From an uncultured Bacilli bacterium (GTDB lineage: Bacteria; Bacillota_I; Bacilli_A; RF39; UBA660), in assembly GCA_947623645.1 (NCBI GenBank), contig CANQHK010000008.1, forward strand, positions 1 to 21,898: DNA of 21,898 nucleotides. The letters run 5' to 3'. The notes under the pieces were generated by a model, which made no database searches, was not told the origin of the DNA, and saw nothing but the letters and a program-made list of their open reading frames with translations. Made by a program: the position numbers and the translations under genes. Shown piece by piece: positions 1-6,551 of this stretch. Numbering within the stretch: position 1 is the stretch's first letter; each line of letters begins with the position of its first letter.

Positions 1-63
1 TTTATATCTAAAATGCCTATTGATTTAAATATTGCTTATGCCGAATATCATTATCAGTCATAA
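1..63 (+). CDS. C-terminal tail of an unidentified host gene (partial)
   Basis: Frame 1 is open from the window edge to a TAA at 61-63 and gives about 20 residues ending in EYHYQS. The next gene starts 118 bases later behind its own promoter, so this is probably the end of a separate upstream gene. Too short to recognise. Confidence 0.45.
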   Translation, partial: FISKMPIDLNIAYAEYHYQS

Positions 64-95
64 TGTTTAACACAACCAAAATCAAAAGAAAATAG

Positions 96-124
96 GTGAT
101 AGATGAAGACTTTTATGGTATAAT
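96..124 (+). promoter_or_regulatory. SigA-type promoter upstream of the 182 gene
   Basis: A perfect TATAAT at 119-124 has an extended -10 TG at 116-117. A -35-like GTGATA lies at 96-101, 17 bases upstream. It would drive the small membrane protein and probably the ATPase gene behind it. Confidence 0.55.
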
Positions 125-181
125 ATAAATAAGATTTCATGAATGAAAAAACAATTGAAATAATGTTAGGAGATAATTGGT

Positions 182-448
182 ATGAAAAAAATAATCATTG
201 CAGGAACGTTTGTGTTTCTATTATTCGAAATATTATTTTATCAGAGCAACATAGCCGTTCATAATATGAAAGAAAGAGATGATAAAATAGAAGTATATCA
301 TTTAACTTTAGAAAATAGACAAGATGAATTTCGAAAAGAATATCCAAATATTATTTTAGAAGAAAATGATCATTCCATTATTGTTTTAGCAAATTCAAAA
401 GATATTCAAGAAATTGAGAAAAAATATAGTATTACGGTAGAAAAATAG
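182..448 (+). CDS. Small membrane-anchored protein of unknown function
   Basis: 88 residues. Residues 3-20 form a hydrophobic segment after MKK, either an uncleaved signal anchor or a signal peptide. The remaining ~65 residues are charged and soluble, so the domain is probably extracytoplasmic. A ribosome binding site AGGAG at 168-172 supports the ATG at 182. The AAA+ ATPase follows 41 bases downstream on the same strand, so the two may be co-transcribed. The family is not recognised. Its position before cotJ genes would fit a sporulation or envelope role, but that is only inference. Confidence 0.75.
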   Translation: MKKIIIAGTFVFLLFEILFYQSNIAVHNMKERDDKIEVYHLTLENRQDEFRKEYPNIILEENDHSIIVLANSKDIQEIEKKYSITVEK

Positions 449-489
449 AATTTTATTTGTTATAATATGGAATATAGGTGGTGTGTGAT

Positions 490-2169
490 ATGAACGAAAA
501 AGGGAACCGTTTTATTATATTTCCAGAAGATGTTGAAGAAGAAAGTAATAGTCAAATAGAGAATCAAGAAGAAATAAAAGAACCATCTCAAGAAACAGAA
601 TCTTTTAATCAAGATAGAATAGAAACTAAAAATGAGGATTTAGAGAAAAAAATAGATTTCGATAAAACTGAAGAAACTTCAAGTTTTGTTTCTGAAGAAG
701 AAAGTCAAAAGGAAAGTATAGAACAGGAAGAAACACAAGTTAGTTCTACTGATTTAGGAGAATTAGGAGTTATTCACAAAGATAAAAATGGTAGAATTTT
801 ATTTGATGTTGAGTCTGATAACTCTCCAATTTTTGAAAACCAAAGTCAAGAAGAAATACAAAATAATCGTTTAGAAGAAGAGCCAGAAAATGATTCCGCT
901 AGCATAAATTCTCCTGTAGGATTTGATTTATCAGGTTTTGAAGAAGAACCATCTTTAGAAGAAATTAAAGATGTAGAAGAAACCAAAAAACAAGAATTTA
1001 AAACAAGCCAAAATTTACAAGATATGATTAATAAAATTTTAAAAATTGATGAATTAGAACCAGTAAAAGTTGAAATTACAGGAAATGACATGAGTTTAGA
1101 AGAATATCAAAAAATAAAAGAGAAACAATCTATTGAACAAGAAAGGAAACAAAATTTTCAAAAGGAAATCTATGATATAGTGACAGAAACTCCTAAAAAA
1201 GTTGTATTTAAAAGTAATTTATTAGAAAAAATACAAGAGCAAGGAGAGCAAACTGGAACACCAAGTATTTTGGCGCGATATGGGGAAGATTATGGTAGCA
1301 AAGAATTTATAACCAATCCTGCAATTGGTCGTGAGGAAGAAATTAAACAATTAATACTAACTCTTTTAACTCCAGAGAAATCAGCTATTTTAATAGGAAA
1401 GCCTGGTATTGGTAAAACGAGTATTGTAGAAGGCCTTGCCTATCGTTTACAAAGAGATATGGTGCCAGAGGCATTAAAAAGATATACCATCGTAAGTATT
1501 AAAACCCCATCTTTAATAGGAACTTTTTCCAATGGTGAAACGAGATTACAAACGTTAGTAGATGAGTTAAAAAAGCTAGATCATGTAATTTTATTTATCG
1601 ATGAAATTCATATGTTAATTGGAGCAACAAATGATTCAGCAATGGACTTTGCCAATATGTTTAAAGAAGGCCTTGGTCGTGGACAAATCAAAATTATTGG
1701 TGCAACGACAACAGAAGAGTATGAACGTTATATTTTAAGAGATAAAGCTTTTGTACGACGTTTTCAAGCAATCGATGTAAAAGAACCAGATCGAGAGCAT
1801 ACGATAAAAATATTAATGGGAACAATCCCTAAGATTGAAAATGAAACCGGAGCAAAAATGAAATATACACCCTTCATTCAATCTGAAATTATGGGATTTA
1901 TTACAGATATTACAAGTGAATATAAAAGAATTTATGGAATTGGTTCGAGGTATCCAGATATCTGTTTAACTCTATTAAAGGAAGCCTTTTCACAATGTAT
2001 TTTTGATAATCGTGATAGAGTTACCATCTTCGATGTACGAGATGCTATCCAAAACTCCAAAAATATTTATCCAGATGTAATTCGAAAAGAACTTCCTAAA
2101 TTCGATGAAAAATTTAAAAAGATTATTGAAGAAGAAAAAGCAGATGATGCTAGTATCGATCATTTATAA
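490..2169 (+). CDS. ClpA/ClpB-like AAA+ ATPase with one AAA module and a long acidic N-terminus
   Basis: 559 residues from the ATG at 490, which has AGGTGG at 475-480 nine bases upstream; an in-frame GTG at 478 is less likely. Residues 1 to ~250 are Glu/Gln/Ser-rich, low complexity and probably disordered. An AAA+ domain follows that resembles the first module of ClpA/B/C: entry motif NPAIGREEEI, Walker A GKPGIGKT near 303-310, Walker B LFIDE near 368-372, sensor-1 region IIGATTTEEY and an arginine-finger-like segment AFVRRF. The second AAA module and the usual Clp N-domain are both missing, so it is not a standard ClpB disaggregase. It lies directly upstream of the cotJ genes but is separated from them by a terminator. 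A regulatory or spore-assembly remodelling role is possible but unproven. Confidence 0.85.
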   Translation: MNEKGNRFIIFPEDVEEESNSQIENQEEIKEPSQETESFNQDRIETKNEDLEKKIDFDKTEETSSFVSEEESQKESIEQEETQVSSTDLGELGVIHKDKNGRILFDVESDNSPIFENQSQEEIQNNRLEEEPENDSASINSPVGFDLSGFEEEPSLEEIKDVEETKKQEFKTSQNLQDMINKILKIDELEPVKVEITGNDMSLEEYQKIKEKQSIEQERKQNFQKEIYDIVTETPKKVVFKSNLLEKIQEQGEQTGTPSILARYGEDYGSKEFITNPAIGREEEIKQLILTLLTPEKSAILIGKPGIGKTSIVEGLAYRLQRDMVPEALKRYTIVSIKTPSLIGTFSNGETRLQTLVDELKKLDHVILFIDEIHMLIGATNDSAMDFANMFKEGLGRGQIKIIGATTTEEYERYILRDKAFVRRFQAIDVKEPDREHTIKILMGTIPKIENETGAKMKYTPFIQSEIMGFITDITSEYKRIYGIGSRYPDICLTLLKEAFSQCIFDNRDRVTIFDVRDAIQNSKNIYPDVIRKELPKFDEKFKKIIEEEKADDASIDHL

Positions 2170-2172
2170 AAG

Positions 2173-2202
2173 AAAATCATTCGAAATTTGAATGATTTTT
2201 TT
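2173..2202 (+). terminator. Rho-independent terminator after the AAA+ ATPase gene
   Basis: A perfect 10-bp stem (AAAATCATTC at 2173-2182, GAATGATTTT at 2190-2199) with a 7-base loop is followed by a run of T to 2202, immediately after the ATPase stop codon. It isolates the ATPase transcript from the cotJ genes. Confidence 0.85.
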
Positions 2203-2212
2203 ATGCCTTCGC

Positions 2213-2242
2213 CTATACGCCTATTGGGTTATTACATATATT
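2213..2242 (+). promoter_or_regulatory. Possible SigE-like sporulation promoter for the cotJ genes
   Basis: CATATATT at 2235-2242 is close to the mother-cell SigE -10 consensus CATACAnT. A weak TATAC -35-like element lies near 2214-2218 at SigE-type spacing. The cotJ operon of Bacillus subtilis is SigE-dependent, which makes this plausible. The -35 match is poor. Confidence 0.3.
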
Positions 2243-2263
2243 ATGAGTGAAGGAGAGATAAAA

Positions 2264-2833
2264 ATGAATAATCAATATAATTTTGATCGTTTCGCTTATG
2301 ATAATTCTGTATATCCTACTACAAATGATAGAAATGTACCATTAGCAAACATCAATTTTAGTACGAACATGAGCCCCAATGGCATGAATACTTCAATGAT
2401 GATGCCAATGGACATGATGAATGGAAATATGCAATCGATGAACATGACCTCCCCAATGAGTCCAAACGTAAATCCAAGAGTACAACTAACAACACCAGAA
2501 GAAGGGTACATGAGGGGAAATTTATTTGATAATTTATATGATCAATATAAAAATTATCGTCCCATGAAACTGGTTCCAAATAATGAGCAAGCAGATATTC
2601 TATTACAAATTAATATGTATACTTTTGCTCTTCATGAACTTCGTTTATATTTAGATATTTACCCTGATAATCCAGAATTCATTGGTTTGTTTAATCAATA
2701 TCAAAATATGGCAAATCAAATGATTCAAAAATATGAACAAAATTATGGACCTTTAAATTGGTTCTCCACTTCTAGTCCAAATAACTTTGATTGGGAATCA
2801 ACAGCATGGCCATGGGAAATGGGGGTAATGTAA
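2264..2833 (+). CDS. CotJA-CotJB fusion spore-coat protein
   Basis: 189 residues from the ATG at 2264, which has AAGGAGAG at 2250-2257; upstream in-frame codons lack a ribosome site. Residues ~1-90 are Asn/Met-rich with several Met-Asn-Met patches. A CotJA-like segment follows (TTPEEGYMRGNLFDNL...YKNYRP), then a CotJB-like C-terminus: helix QADILLQINMYTFALHELRLY, the LDIYPDNPEF motif and the terminal WPWE. CotJA and CotJB are normally separate small proteins encoded just before CotJC, so one polypeptide carrying both is a fusion. The stop codon abuts the cotJC start, so the pair should be translated together in the mother cell during coat assembly. Confidence 0.82.
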   Translation: MNNQYNFDRFAYDNSVYPTTNDRNVPLANINFSTNMSPNGMNTSMMMPMDMMNGNMQSMNMTSPMSPNVNPRVQLTTPEEGYMRGNLFDNLYDQYKNYRPMKLVPNNEQADILLQINMYTFALHELRLYLDIYPDNPEFIGLFNQYQNMANQMIQKYEQNYGPLNWFSTSSPNNFDWESTAWPWEMGVM

Positions 2834-3055
2834 ATGTGGGCTTATGAAAAAAGATTACAATATCCTGTGGATATTAAAAACAAAGATTTAAGAATGGCAA
2901 AAATGTTATTAGAACAATACGGTGGAGCAAATAGTGAGATGGCTGCAGCACTTCGTTATTTAAATCAAAGATTTACGATGCCAGATAACAGAGGAAAAGC
3001 ACTTCTTACAGATATTGGTACCGAAGAATCAGCACACACACGATACTGTCTATAA
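2834..3055 (+). pseudogene. cotJC: cotJC 5' part, truncated by prophage insertion
   Basis: The first ~66 codons match CotJC, the coat protein of the manganese-catalase (ferritin-like) family: MWAYEKRLQYPV, LEQYGGANSEMAAALRYLNQRF, then LLTDIGTEESAH. Full CotJC proteins are about 190 residues. Here the match ends inside the metal-ligand segment TEExAHxE, and five unrelated codons lead to a stop at 3053-3055. The serine recombinase on the other strand ends at 3050, inside this frame. This is what an attL junction within the gene would look like. The missing 3' part should lie beyond attR, outside the window. Excision of the element would restore the gene. Confidence 0.85.
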
Positions 3056-4576
3056 TTTAATCTCTATTTTTATATTAAATTCTTTTTCATGCCCTTTGCC
3101 TCGCACTGTTTTTAAATATATAATTTTACTAATTACTTCTTTTAATAATTGGTTTTTAATTTCAATATCAGTTTCTTTCGAATAATTGGCTACTACATTT
3201 TCTAAAATTGGAATAACATTTTTTATTTTTTCCATTTTTTTATTTTTGGACTCAACAGAATATTTTTGAAATTCTATTTTTAATTGTTCAATCTTCTCTT
3301 TTAATTGTTTACTACGATTTAAAAAAGTATTATTATCATAAATTCCTTGTTCTAGAAGATCATATGCTTTATTCAGCTGTGCTTGTGTCTTTTCCATTTC
3401 TTTTTCTATTAATTCTTTATTATTTATATCAAATTCTTCAGTATTCTGTTTTTTTTTATATGTTGTAATTAAATCTTTATACTCTTCTAAATACTCTTTT
3501 AAACCATCCAAAATAGCATTTTCTACAAGATATAAATGCGAACTACAATTTTTGCAATGTGGAAGAGGACAAATTAGTCCATCAATATGTCCTGAATGGT
3601 ATGGTCTTCTTTGCATTATTCTACCACAAACTCCACACTCTACTAATCCAGCCAATGGATTTTGTATTTTTAAATCTTTTTTTACAGATTTTCCTGTTTT
3701 AATTTTAGAATTTTCATTTGCCATTTTCCAATCCTCTTCATCTATAATTGCTTCATGCAATCCTTTTACTAATATATAATCATCATGTTTTGGTCTAGTT
3801 TTATAAATCACTCCGTTAACCATTTTCTTCTCTGTCTTTCGATGATTCCATTTTATCATTCCGTAATAAACAGGATTTTGAATAATACTTCTTATACTAG
3901 CAGATACCCAGACTTCAGATTTCCTTGGTTTAGATCCAATTGAATTTAAATGATTAGCGATATTAGATGCACCTATGCCATCAATTGCTAATTTAAAGAT
4001 AATCTTAACTATTTTCGCTTCTTCACTGTTTATAATTAATCGAAATCCTTTTTGTCCTTTAAGTTTTTCTTTTGTATAACCATAAGGACAAACAGATCCT
4101 ACAAATTTTCCTTCGTTAACTGATGCCAGCCTACCCCGATTCAATCTTCTATTAATTGTTTTATACTCCCTTCTACTCATAAAAAGTCCAAATTCGAAAT
4201 ATTCCTCATCAAATTCATTATTAGGGTCATAAGTTTTAGTAGGAGTTACAATTTTTGTATTTCCAAATTTAAAGGTTTTTGATATTCGTCCTTGATCTTC
4301 CGTATCTCCACGTGCTAATCTATCTACATCTACAACGTAAACCTCTTCTATATTATTATTTTCTATTTCTTTAAGTAATTTTTGAATTTCTGGTCTAGCT
4401 TCGATTGTTTCTCCAGAAACGACTTCCTGATAGTAACAATCTAAAACTACATGATTTTTTTCTGCCACTTTATTAATAATTTCTCGATGCCTTTTTAACG
4501 TGTTTTCTCCCGTAACACTTTCAAGTTCTAAATCAGCTCGAGATTTTCTTAAGTAAGCTACTCTTTTTCTCATCAT
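3050..4576 (-). CDS. Large serine recombinase (phage integrase)
   Basis: 508 residues. An N-terminal resolvase-type catalytic domain carries the nucleophile Ser12 in YLRKS and conserved Arg86/Arg89 in DRLARG. A recombinase domain follows (GSVCPYGYTKE... through NPVYYGMIKW, residues ~155-245). Next come a zinc-ribbon segment with Cys314, Cys317, Cys336, Cys341 and Cys344, and a coiled coil at ~385-450 typical of large serine integrases. Adjacent ATGs at 4576 and 4573 share one AAGGAG site; the second has the better spacing. The gene ends exactly at the host junction, as expected for an integrase next to its att site. These enzymes join attP and attB, and need a directionality factor for excision. 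None is recognisable here; it could be one of the small early proteins. Confidence 0.95.
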   Translation of the reverse strand: MMRKRVAYLRKSRADLELESVTGENTLKRHREIINKVAEKNHVVLDCYYQEVVSGETIEARPEIQKLLKEIENNNIEEVYVVDVDRLARGDTEDQGRISKTFKFGNTKIVTPTKTYDPNNEFDEEYFEFGLFMSRREYKTINRRLNRGRLASVNEGKFVGSVCPYGYTKEKLKGQKGFRLIINSEEAKIVKIIFKLAIDGIGASNIANHLNSIGSKPRKSEVWVSASIRSIIQNPVYYGMIKWNHRKTEKKMVNGVIYKTRPKHDDYILVKGLHEAIIDEEDWKMANENSKIKTGKSVKKDLKIQNPLAGLVECGVCGRIMQRRPYHSGHIDGLICPLPHCKNCSSHLYLVENAILDGLKEYLEEYKDLITTYKKKQNTEEFDINNKELIEKEMEKTQAQLNKAYDLLEQGIYDNNTFLNRSKQLKEKIEQLKIEFQKYSVESKNKKMEKIKNVIPILENVVANYSKETDIEIKNQLLKEVISKIIYLKTVRGKGHEKEFNIKIEIKL

Positions 4577-4597
4577 AGCATCTCCTTTTAAAATTTT

Positions 4598-4626
4598 ATT
4601 GTAAAAAATGAACTTCTATGCTATAA
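4598..4626 (-). promoter_or_regulatory. Candidate integrase promoter, overlapping the small-RNA promoter
   Basis: On the minus strand, TACAAT (plus positions 4598-4603) lies 17 bases from TTATAG (4621-4626), upstream of the integrase ribosome site. The -35 match is weak. It occupies the same 29 bp as the plus-strand promoter at 4599-4627, so the two are probably mutually exclusive. Confidence 0.4.
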
Positions 4627-4627
4627 T
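4599..4627 (+). promoter_or_regulatory. Strong SigA promoter for a small RNA
   Basis: TTGTAA at 4599-4604, a 17-base spacer and TATAAT at 4622-4627 with an extended -10 TG at 4619-4620. No credible coding frame with a ribosome site follows before the terminator at 4684-4713. Confidence 0.75.
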
Positions 4628-4633
4628 GAAATA

Positions 4634-4713
4634 GCAGATAAAAGTTCTAGTCGTGGTTGATTAAGTACCTTTTTCTGTATTTTGGTTTCGCTTTGCAGAG
4701 CGAAACCTTTTTT
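4634..4713 (+). ncRNA. Candidate ~80-nt phage small RNA
   Basis: Bounded by the promoter at 4599-4627 (start expected near 4634) and the terminator ending at 4713. The transcript would be about 80 nt: an unstructured 5' part and a 3' terminator hairpin. Bases 4643-4658 (AGTTCTAGTCGTGGTT) are complementary to 7194-7209 in the leader of the early operon, with all 16 positions paired and one G-U. That layout (5' seed, 3' terminator stem) is typical of trans-acting antisense RNAs. Known precedents for phage immunity by small RNA are the P4 CI RNA and P22 sar. No match to a named RNA family is claimed. Confidence 0.6.
4684..4713 (+). terminator. Terminator of the small RNA
   Basis: A perfect 9-bp stem, GGTTTCGCT (4684-4692) with AGCGAAACC (4699-4707), a 6-base loop and six T at 4708-4713. 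Read on the minus strand the stem is not followed by T residues, so it serves the plus strand. Its tail touches the stop codon of the converging minus-strand gene. Confidence 0.85.
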
Positions 4714-5338
4714 AATGCTCTACGCAAGTATAATTTAATTTTTTTTCATACATTTTTATTGTGTCAGTATAATCACTATCATCATACTTTTCTTCAAATT
4801 CTACTATTAAAGTATTATTATCTATTTTTGTTGTGCAATAATTGCATCCGTCGTTTGGATTACATTCATTACAAAAATCTTTTTCATTTTCCAAAGCTTC
4901 GCTTAAAGTATCATAATGATATTTATTTAAAAAATTAGCATTAATAATTTTTTTATTGCGATGATAGAATGTAATTATATTTGTATAATATTCACTATTA
5001 GATTTACAAATTGTTTCATGACCTTTTAAAATTATTGAATTAATAGGTTTAGCTAGTCCTAATAATATAGTAGCGACGACCAATATTATTAAAGATATTT
5101 TATGATTTTTTTTCTTGAATTTTCCATTTTTATAATCAATGGTATTCTTAATCAATTTTATAAAAAATATTATATATAATAATAAGAATATTAATGTAGT
5201 AATGGAAGTCGTTGGAAATGCAAGAGTTGGAATATTTAAAATCGTTTCAATTTCTAAAAAACATAGAAACAAAATTATGAATACACATATAGCAATTATT
5301 ATATTTGCAATTATTTTTTTATTATTCATTTTAACCAC
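4712..5338 (-). CDS. Three-helix membrane protein, possible lysogenic-conversion gene
   Basis: 208 residues with three hydrophobic segments (about 8-30, 45-62 and 82-102). A ~100-residue C-terminal domain follows that holds seven cysteines, among them CNECNPNDGCNYC. GTG at 5338 and ATG at 5329 are both possible: AAGGAA is close to the first and 12 bases from the second. It lies 67 bases downstream of the repressor gene on the same strand and may be expressed with it in the lysogen. This is a common location for superinfection-exclusion or other host-modifying genes. The family is not recognised and the role is inferred only from position and topology. Confidence 0.75.
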   Translation of the reverse strand: MVKMNNKKIIANIIIAICVFIILFLCFLEIETILNIPTLAFPTTSITTLIFLLLYIIFFIKLIKNTIDYKNGKFKKKNHKISLIILVVATILLGLAKPINSIILKGHETICKSNSEYYTNIITFYHRNKKIINANFLNKYHYDTLSEALENEKDFCNECNPNDGCNYCTTKIDNNTLIVEFEEKYDDSDYTDTIKMYEKKLNYTCVEH

Positions 5339-5405
5339 ACATTCCTTTCACTTCGTCAAGGTACACATAGCCCTAAAAAATGATTATTTTTCAGACTATT
5401 ACCTC

Positions 5406-6098
5406 TTACTCTATTTTAGTTCTCTTTTCTCTAGCAATTCCTACTATTTTTACGGGCAATTTTTCTGCTTGCTCTTTACTATAAAAAGTCGGTTGATAGC
5501 CTTCTTGATTATTTAAATTAAAAGGTGTCAACATTATCCCATTTTCATTAATTGTAACCTTTTTAAAGGTTGCATCAAACCCATTTACCATGACGGCACA
5601 ATCTTTATTATTGGCAATAGAATAATCTTCAGTTTGCTCAAATATCACTGTGTCATTTTCTACATATTTTGGATACATACTGTCACCACTAATTTTTAAA
5701 CCATAAAACTTTTTACCACCTTTTGTCCAGTCTTGAGGTATATCAACATATTCTATTATGTCTTCTTGAGCTTCCATAGGAATACCAGCTTTTATAGTTC
5801 CTAGCACAGGAATCATTACGGTATTGGAAGATATATCAATCATTTCAGCATTATCAAACATTAAATCTTCTACTTTTACATCACCAGACTTAACCAATAA
5901 ATCATTAATTGTCATATTCATAGCATTAGCAATTTTTTTTAAAGTTTCGACAGTAACTTTTACTGGTTTGCCTGTTCGAGGATCAATGCCTTTTTCTATA
6001 CTATCTAAATGTGTATGACTAATTCCACATTTATCAGCAAAGTCTCTTAATGAAGTTTTCCCACGGTATTTTCTTATATATTCTCCTATGTAATTCAT
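5406..6098 (-). CDS. CI/LexA-type self-cleaving phage repressor (XRE HTH plus S24 peptidase)
   Basis: 230 residues. An N-terminal XRE helix-turn-helix (residues ~3-68, including SLRDFADKCGISHTHLDSIEKG) is followed by a LexA-like S24 peptidase domain (~95-228). The expected cleavage pair Ala104-Gly105 sits in TIKAGIP, the nucleophile is Ser140 in SGDSMYP, and the catalytic Lys is 179 or 180 in ATFKKV. All parts needed for RecA-stimulated self-cleavage are present, so DNA damage should relieve repression. The start ATG has AAGGAGGGG just upstream. Its own promoter and three operators lie in the 119-bp divergent gap before the Cro-like gene. Confidence 0.93.
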   Translation of the reverse strand: MNYIGEYIRKYRGKTSLRDFADKCGISHTHLDSIEKGIDPRTGKPVKVTVETLKKIANAMNMTINDLLVKSGDVKVEDLMFDNAEMIDISSNTVMIPVLGTIKAGIPMEAQEDIIEYVDIPQDWTKGGKKFYGLKISGDSMYPKYVENDTVIFEQTEDYSIANNKDCAVMVNGFDATFKKVTINENGIMLTPFNLNNQEGYQPTFYSKEQAEKLPVKIVGIAREKRTKIE

Positions 6099-6119
6099 GT
6101 TTTCCCCTCCTTAATGTAT

Positions 6120-6148
6120 ATTGTAAACCAAAATTGACAAAAAATCAA
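6120..6148 (-). promoter_or_regulatory. Repressor-maintenance promoter
   Basis: On the minus strand, TTGATT (plus 6143-6148), a 17-base spacer and TACAAT (plus 6120-6125), directed at the repressor gene. Operator 1 (6121-6140) covers its -10 and spacer, allowing autoregulation. Confidence 0.55.
6121..6140. promoter_or_regulatory. Repressor/Cro operator 1
   Basis: A 20-bp element with TTGT...ACAA ends. Its reverse complement matches operator 2 at 17 of 20 positions. It overlaps the repressor promoter. Confidence 0.6.
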
Positions 6149-6154
6149 GAAAAT

Positions 6155-6174
6155 TTGTAAATTATGGTTGACAA
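6155..6174. promoter_or_regulatory. Repressor/Cro operator 2
   Basis: A 20-bp element, TTGT...ACAA, in inverted orientation relative to operator 1 (17/20 identity). It covers the -35 of the early promoter, so binding would block the Cro-like gene. Confidence 0.6.
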
Positions 6175-6196
6175 AACATTTTTTGTAGTGTATGAT
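6168..6196 (+). promoter_or_regulatory. Early lytic (PR-like) promoter
   Basis: Consensus TTGACA at 6168-6173, a 17-base spacer and TATGAT at 6191-6196. It drives the Cro-like gene at 6218 and is overlapped by operators 2 and 3. Confidence 0.75.
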
Positions 6197-6202
6197 TTAC
6201 AG
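6183..6202. promoter_or_regulatory. Repressor/Cro operator 3 (weaker match)
   Basis: TTGT at 6183-6186 and ACAG at 6199-6202. It matches the consensus of the other two operators at 14 of 20 positions and covers the early promoter -10. Confidence 0.45.
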
Positions 6203-6217
6203 TGTAAGGAGGAAAAA

Positions 6218-6451
6218 ATGAAAAATACAGTAAAAGAAAAAAGAGAAGAATTACGTATTTCACAAACAGAATTATCTAAGCGATCTGGAGTTAATAGGCA
6301 AACTATTTATCTGATTGAAAATGGTAGTTTAGAAAACATTGAAAGCAAAACTATGATAAAAATTGCAATGGCTCTTAATTGTGATATAGGAGATATTTTT
6401 TTTAAAGAAAATGTAGTGTTCTCACAACAAAACAAAAAAGAAGGAGGGTAG
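6218..6451 (+). CDS. Cro-like XRE-family regulator
   Basis: 77 residues from the ATG at 6218, which has AAGGAGG at 6207-6213. An earlier in-frame ATG at 6164 lies inside the promoter and operators and is rejected. The protein is a single XRE helix-turn-helix (residues ~2-65: LRISQTELSKRSGVNRQTIYLIENG, then ALNCDIGDIFF) without an effector domain, as in Cro proteins. It is divergent from the self-cleaving repressor and first in the rightward transcript. It should bind the same three operators and favour the lytic programme. Confidence 0.88.
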   Translation: MKNTVKEKREELRISQTELSKRSGVNRQTIYLIENGSLENIESKTMIKIAMALNCDIGDIFFKENVVFSQQNKKEGG

Positions 6452-6455
6452 AACA

Positions 6456-6478
6456 GAAGAAAAAATACTAAAAGTATT
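6456..6478 (-). terminator. Possible weak terminator of the 6552-7112 gene
   Basis: On the minus strand, a 6-bp hairpin AATACT/AGTATT (plus 6464-6478) with a 3-base loop is followed by a T-rich stretch. All but two base pairs are A-T, so it would be weak. It lies between the two convergent genes. Confidence 0.3.
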
Positions 6479-6551
6479 ATTGTTTATACAATTAGTATTA
6501 TCAATCTTTCTGATTATTGGTTAGATTGTTAGTTTTAAAATTGACAGGAAA

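Noticed and set aside
461..466. TATAAT just before the ATPase ribosome site
   Set aside because: No usable -35, and the start point would fall almost on the ribosome site. Co-transcription from 119 is simpler.
2358..2579. Open frame on the minus strand inside the coat-protein gene
   Set aside because: Antisense to a recognised gene, no ribosome site, no domain. The same holds for antisense frames within 846-1091, 3552-3779, 5824-6018, 6847-7092 and 7963-8223.
4657..4938. Plus-strand open frame across the small RNA and the end of the membrane-protein gene
   Set aside because: It crosses a strong terminator, is antisense to a better gene and has no ribosome site.
5139..5516. Plus-strand open frame spanning the repressor end
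   Set aside because: Antisense to two real genes. Its hydrophobicity mirrors the A/T-rich antisense strand.
6450..6527. Open frame after the Cro-like gene coding for a short hydrophobic helix
   Set aside because: A ribosome site is present but there is no ATG, GTG or TTG at a usable distance. It may be a decayed peptide gene.
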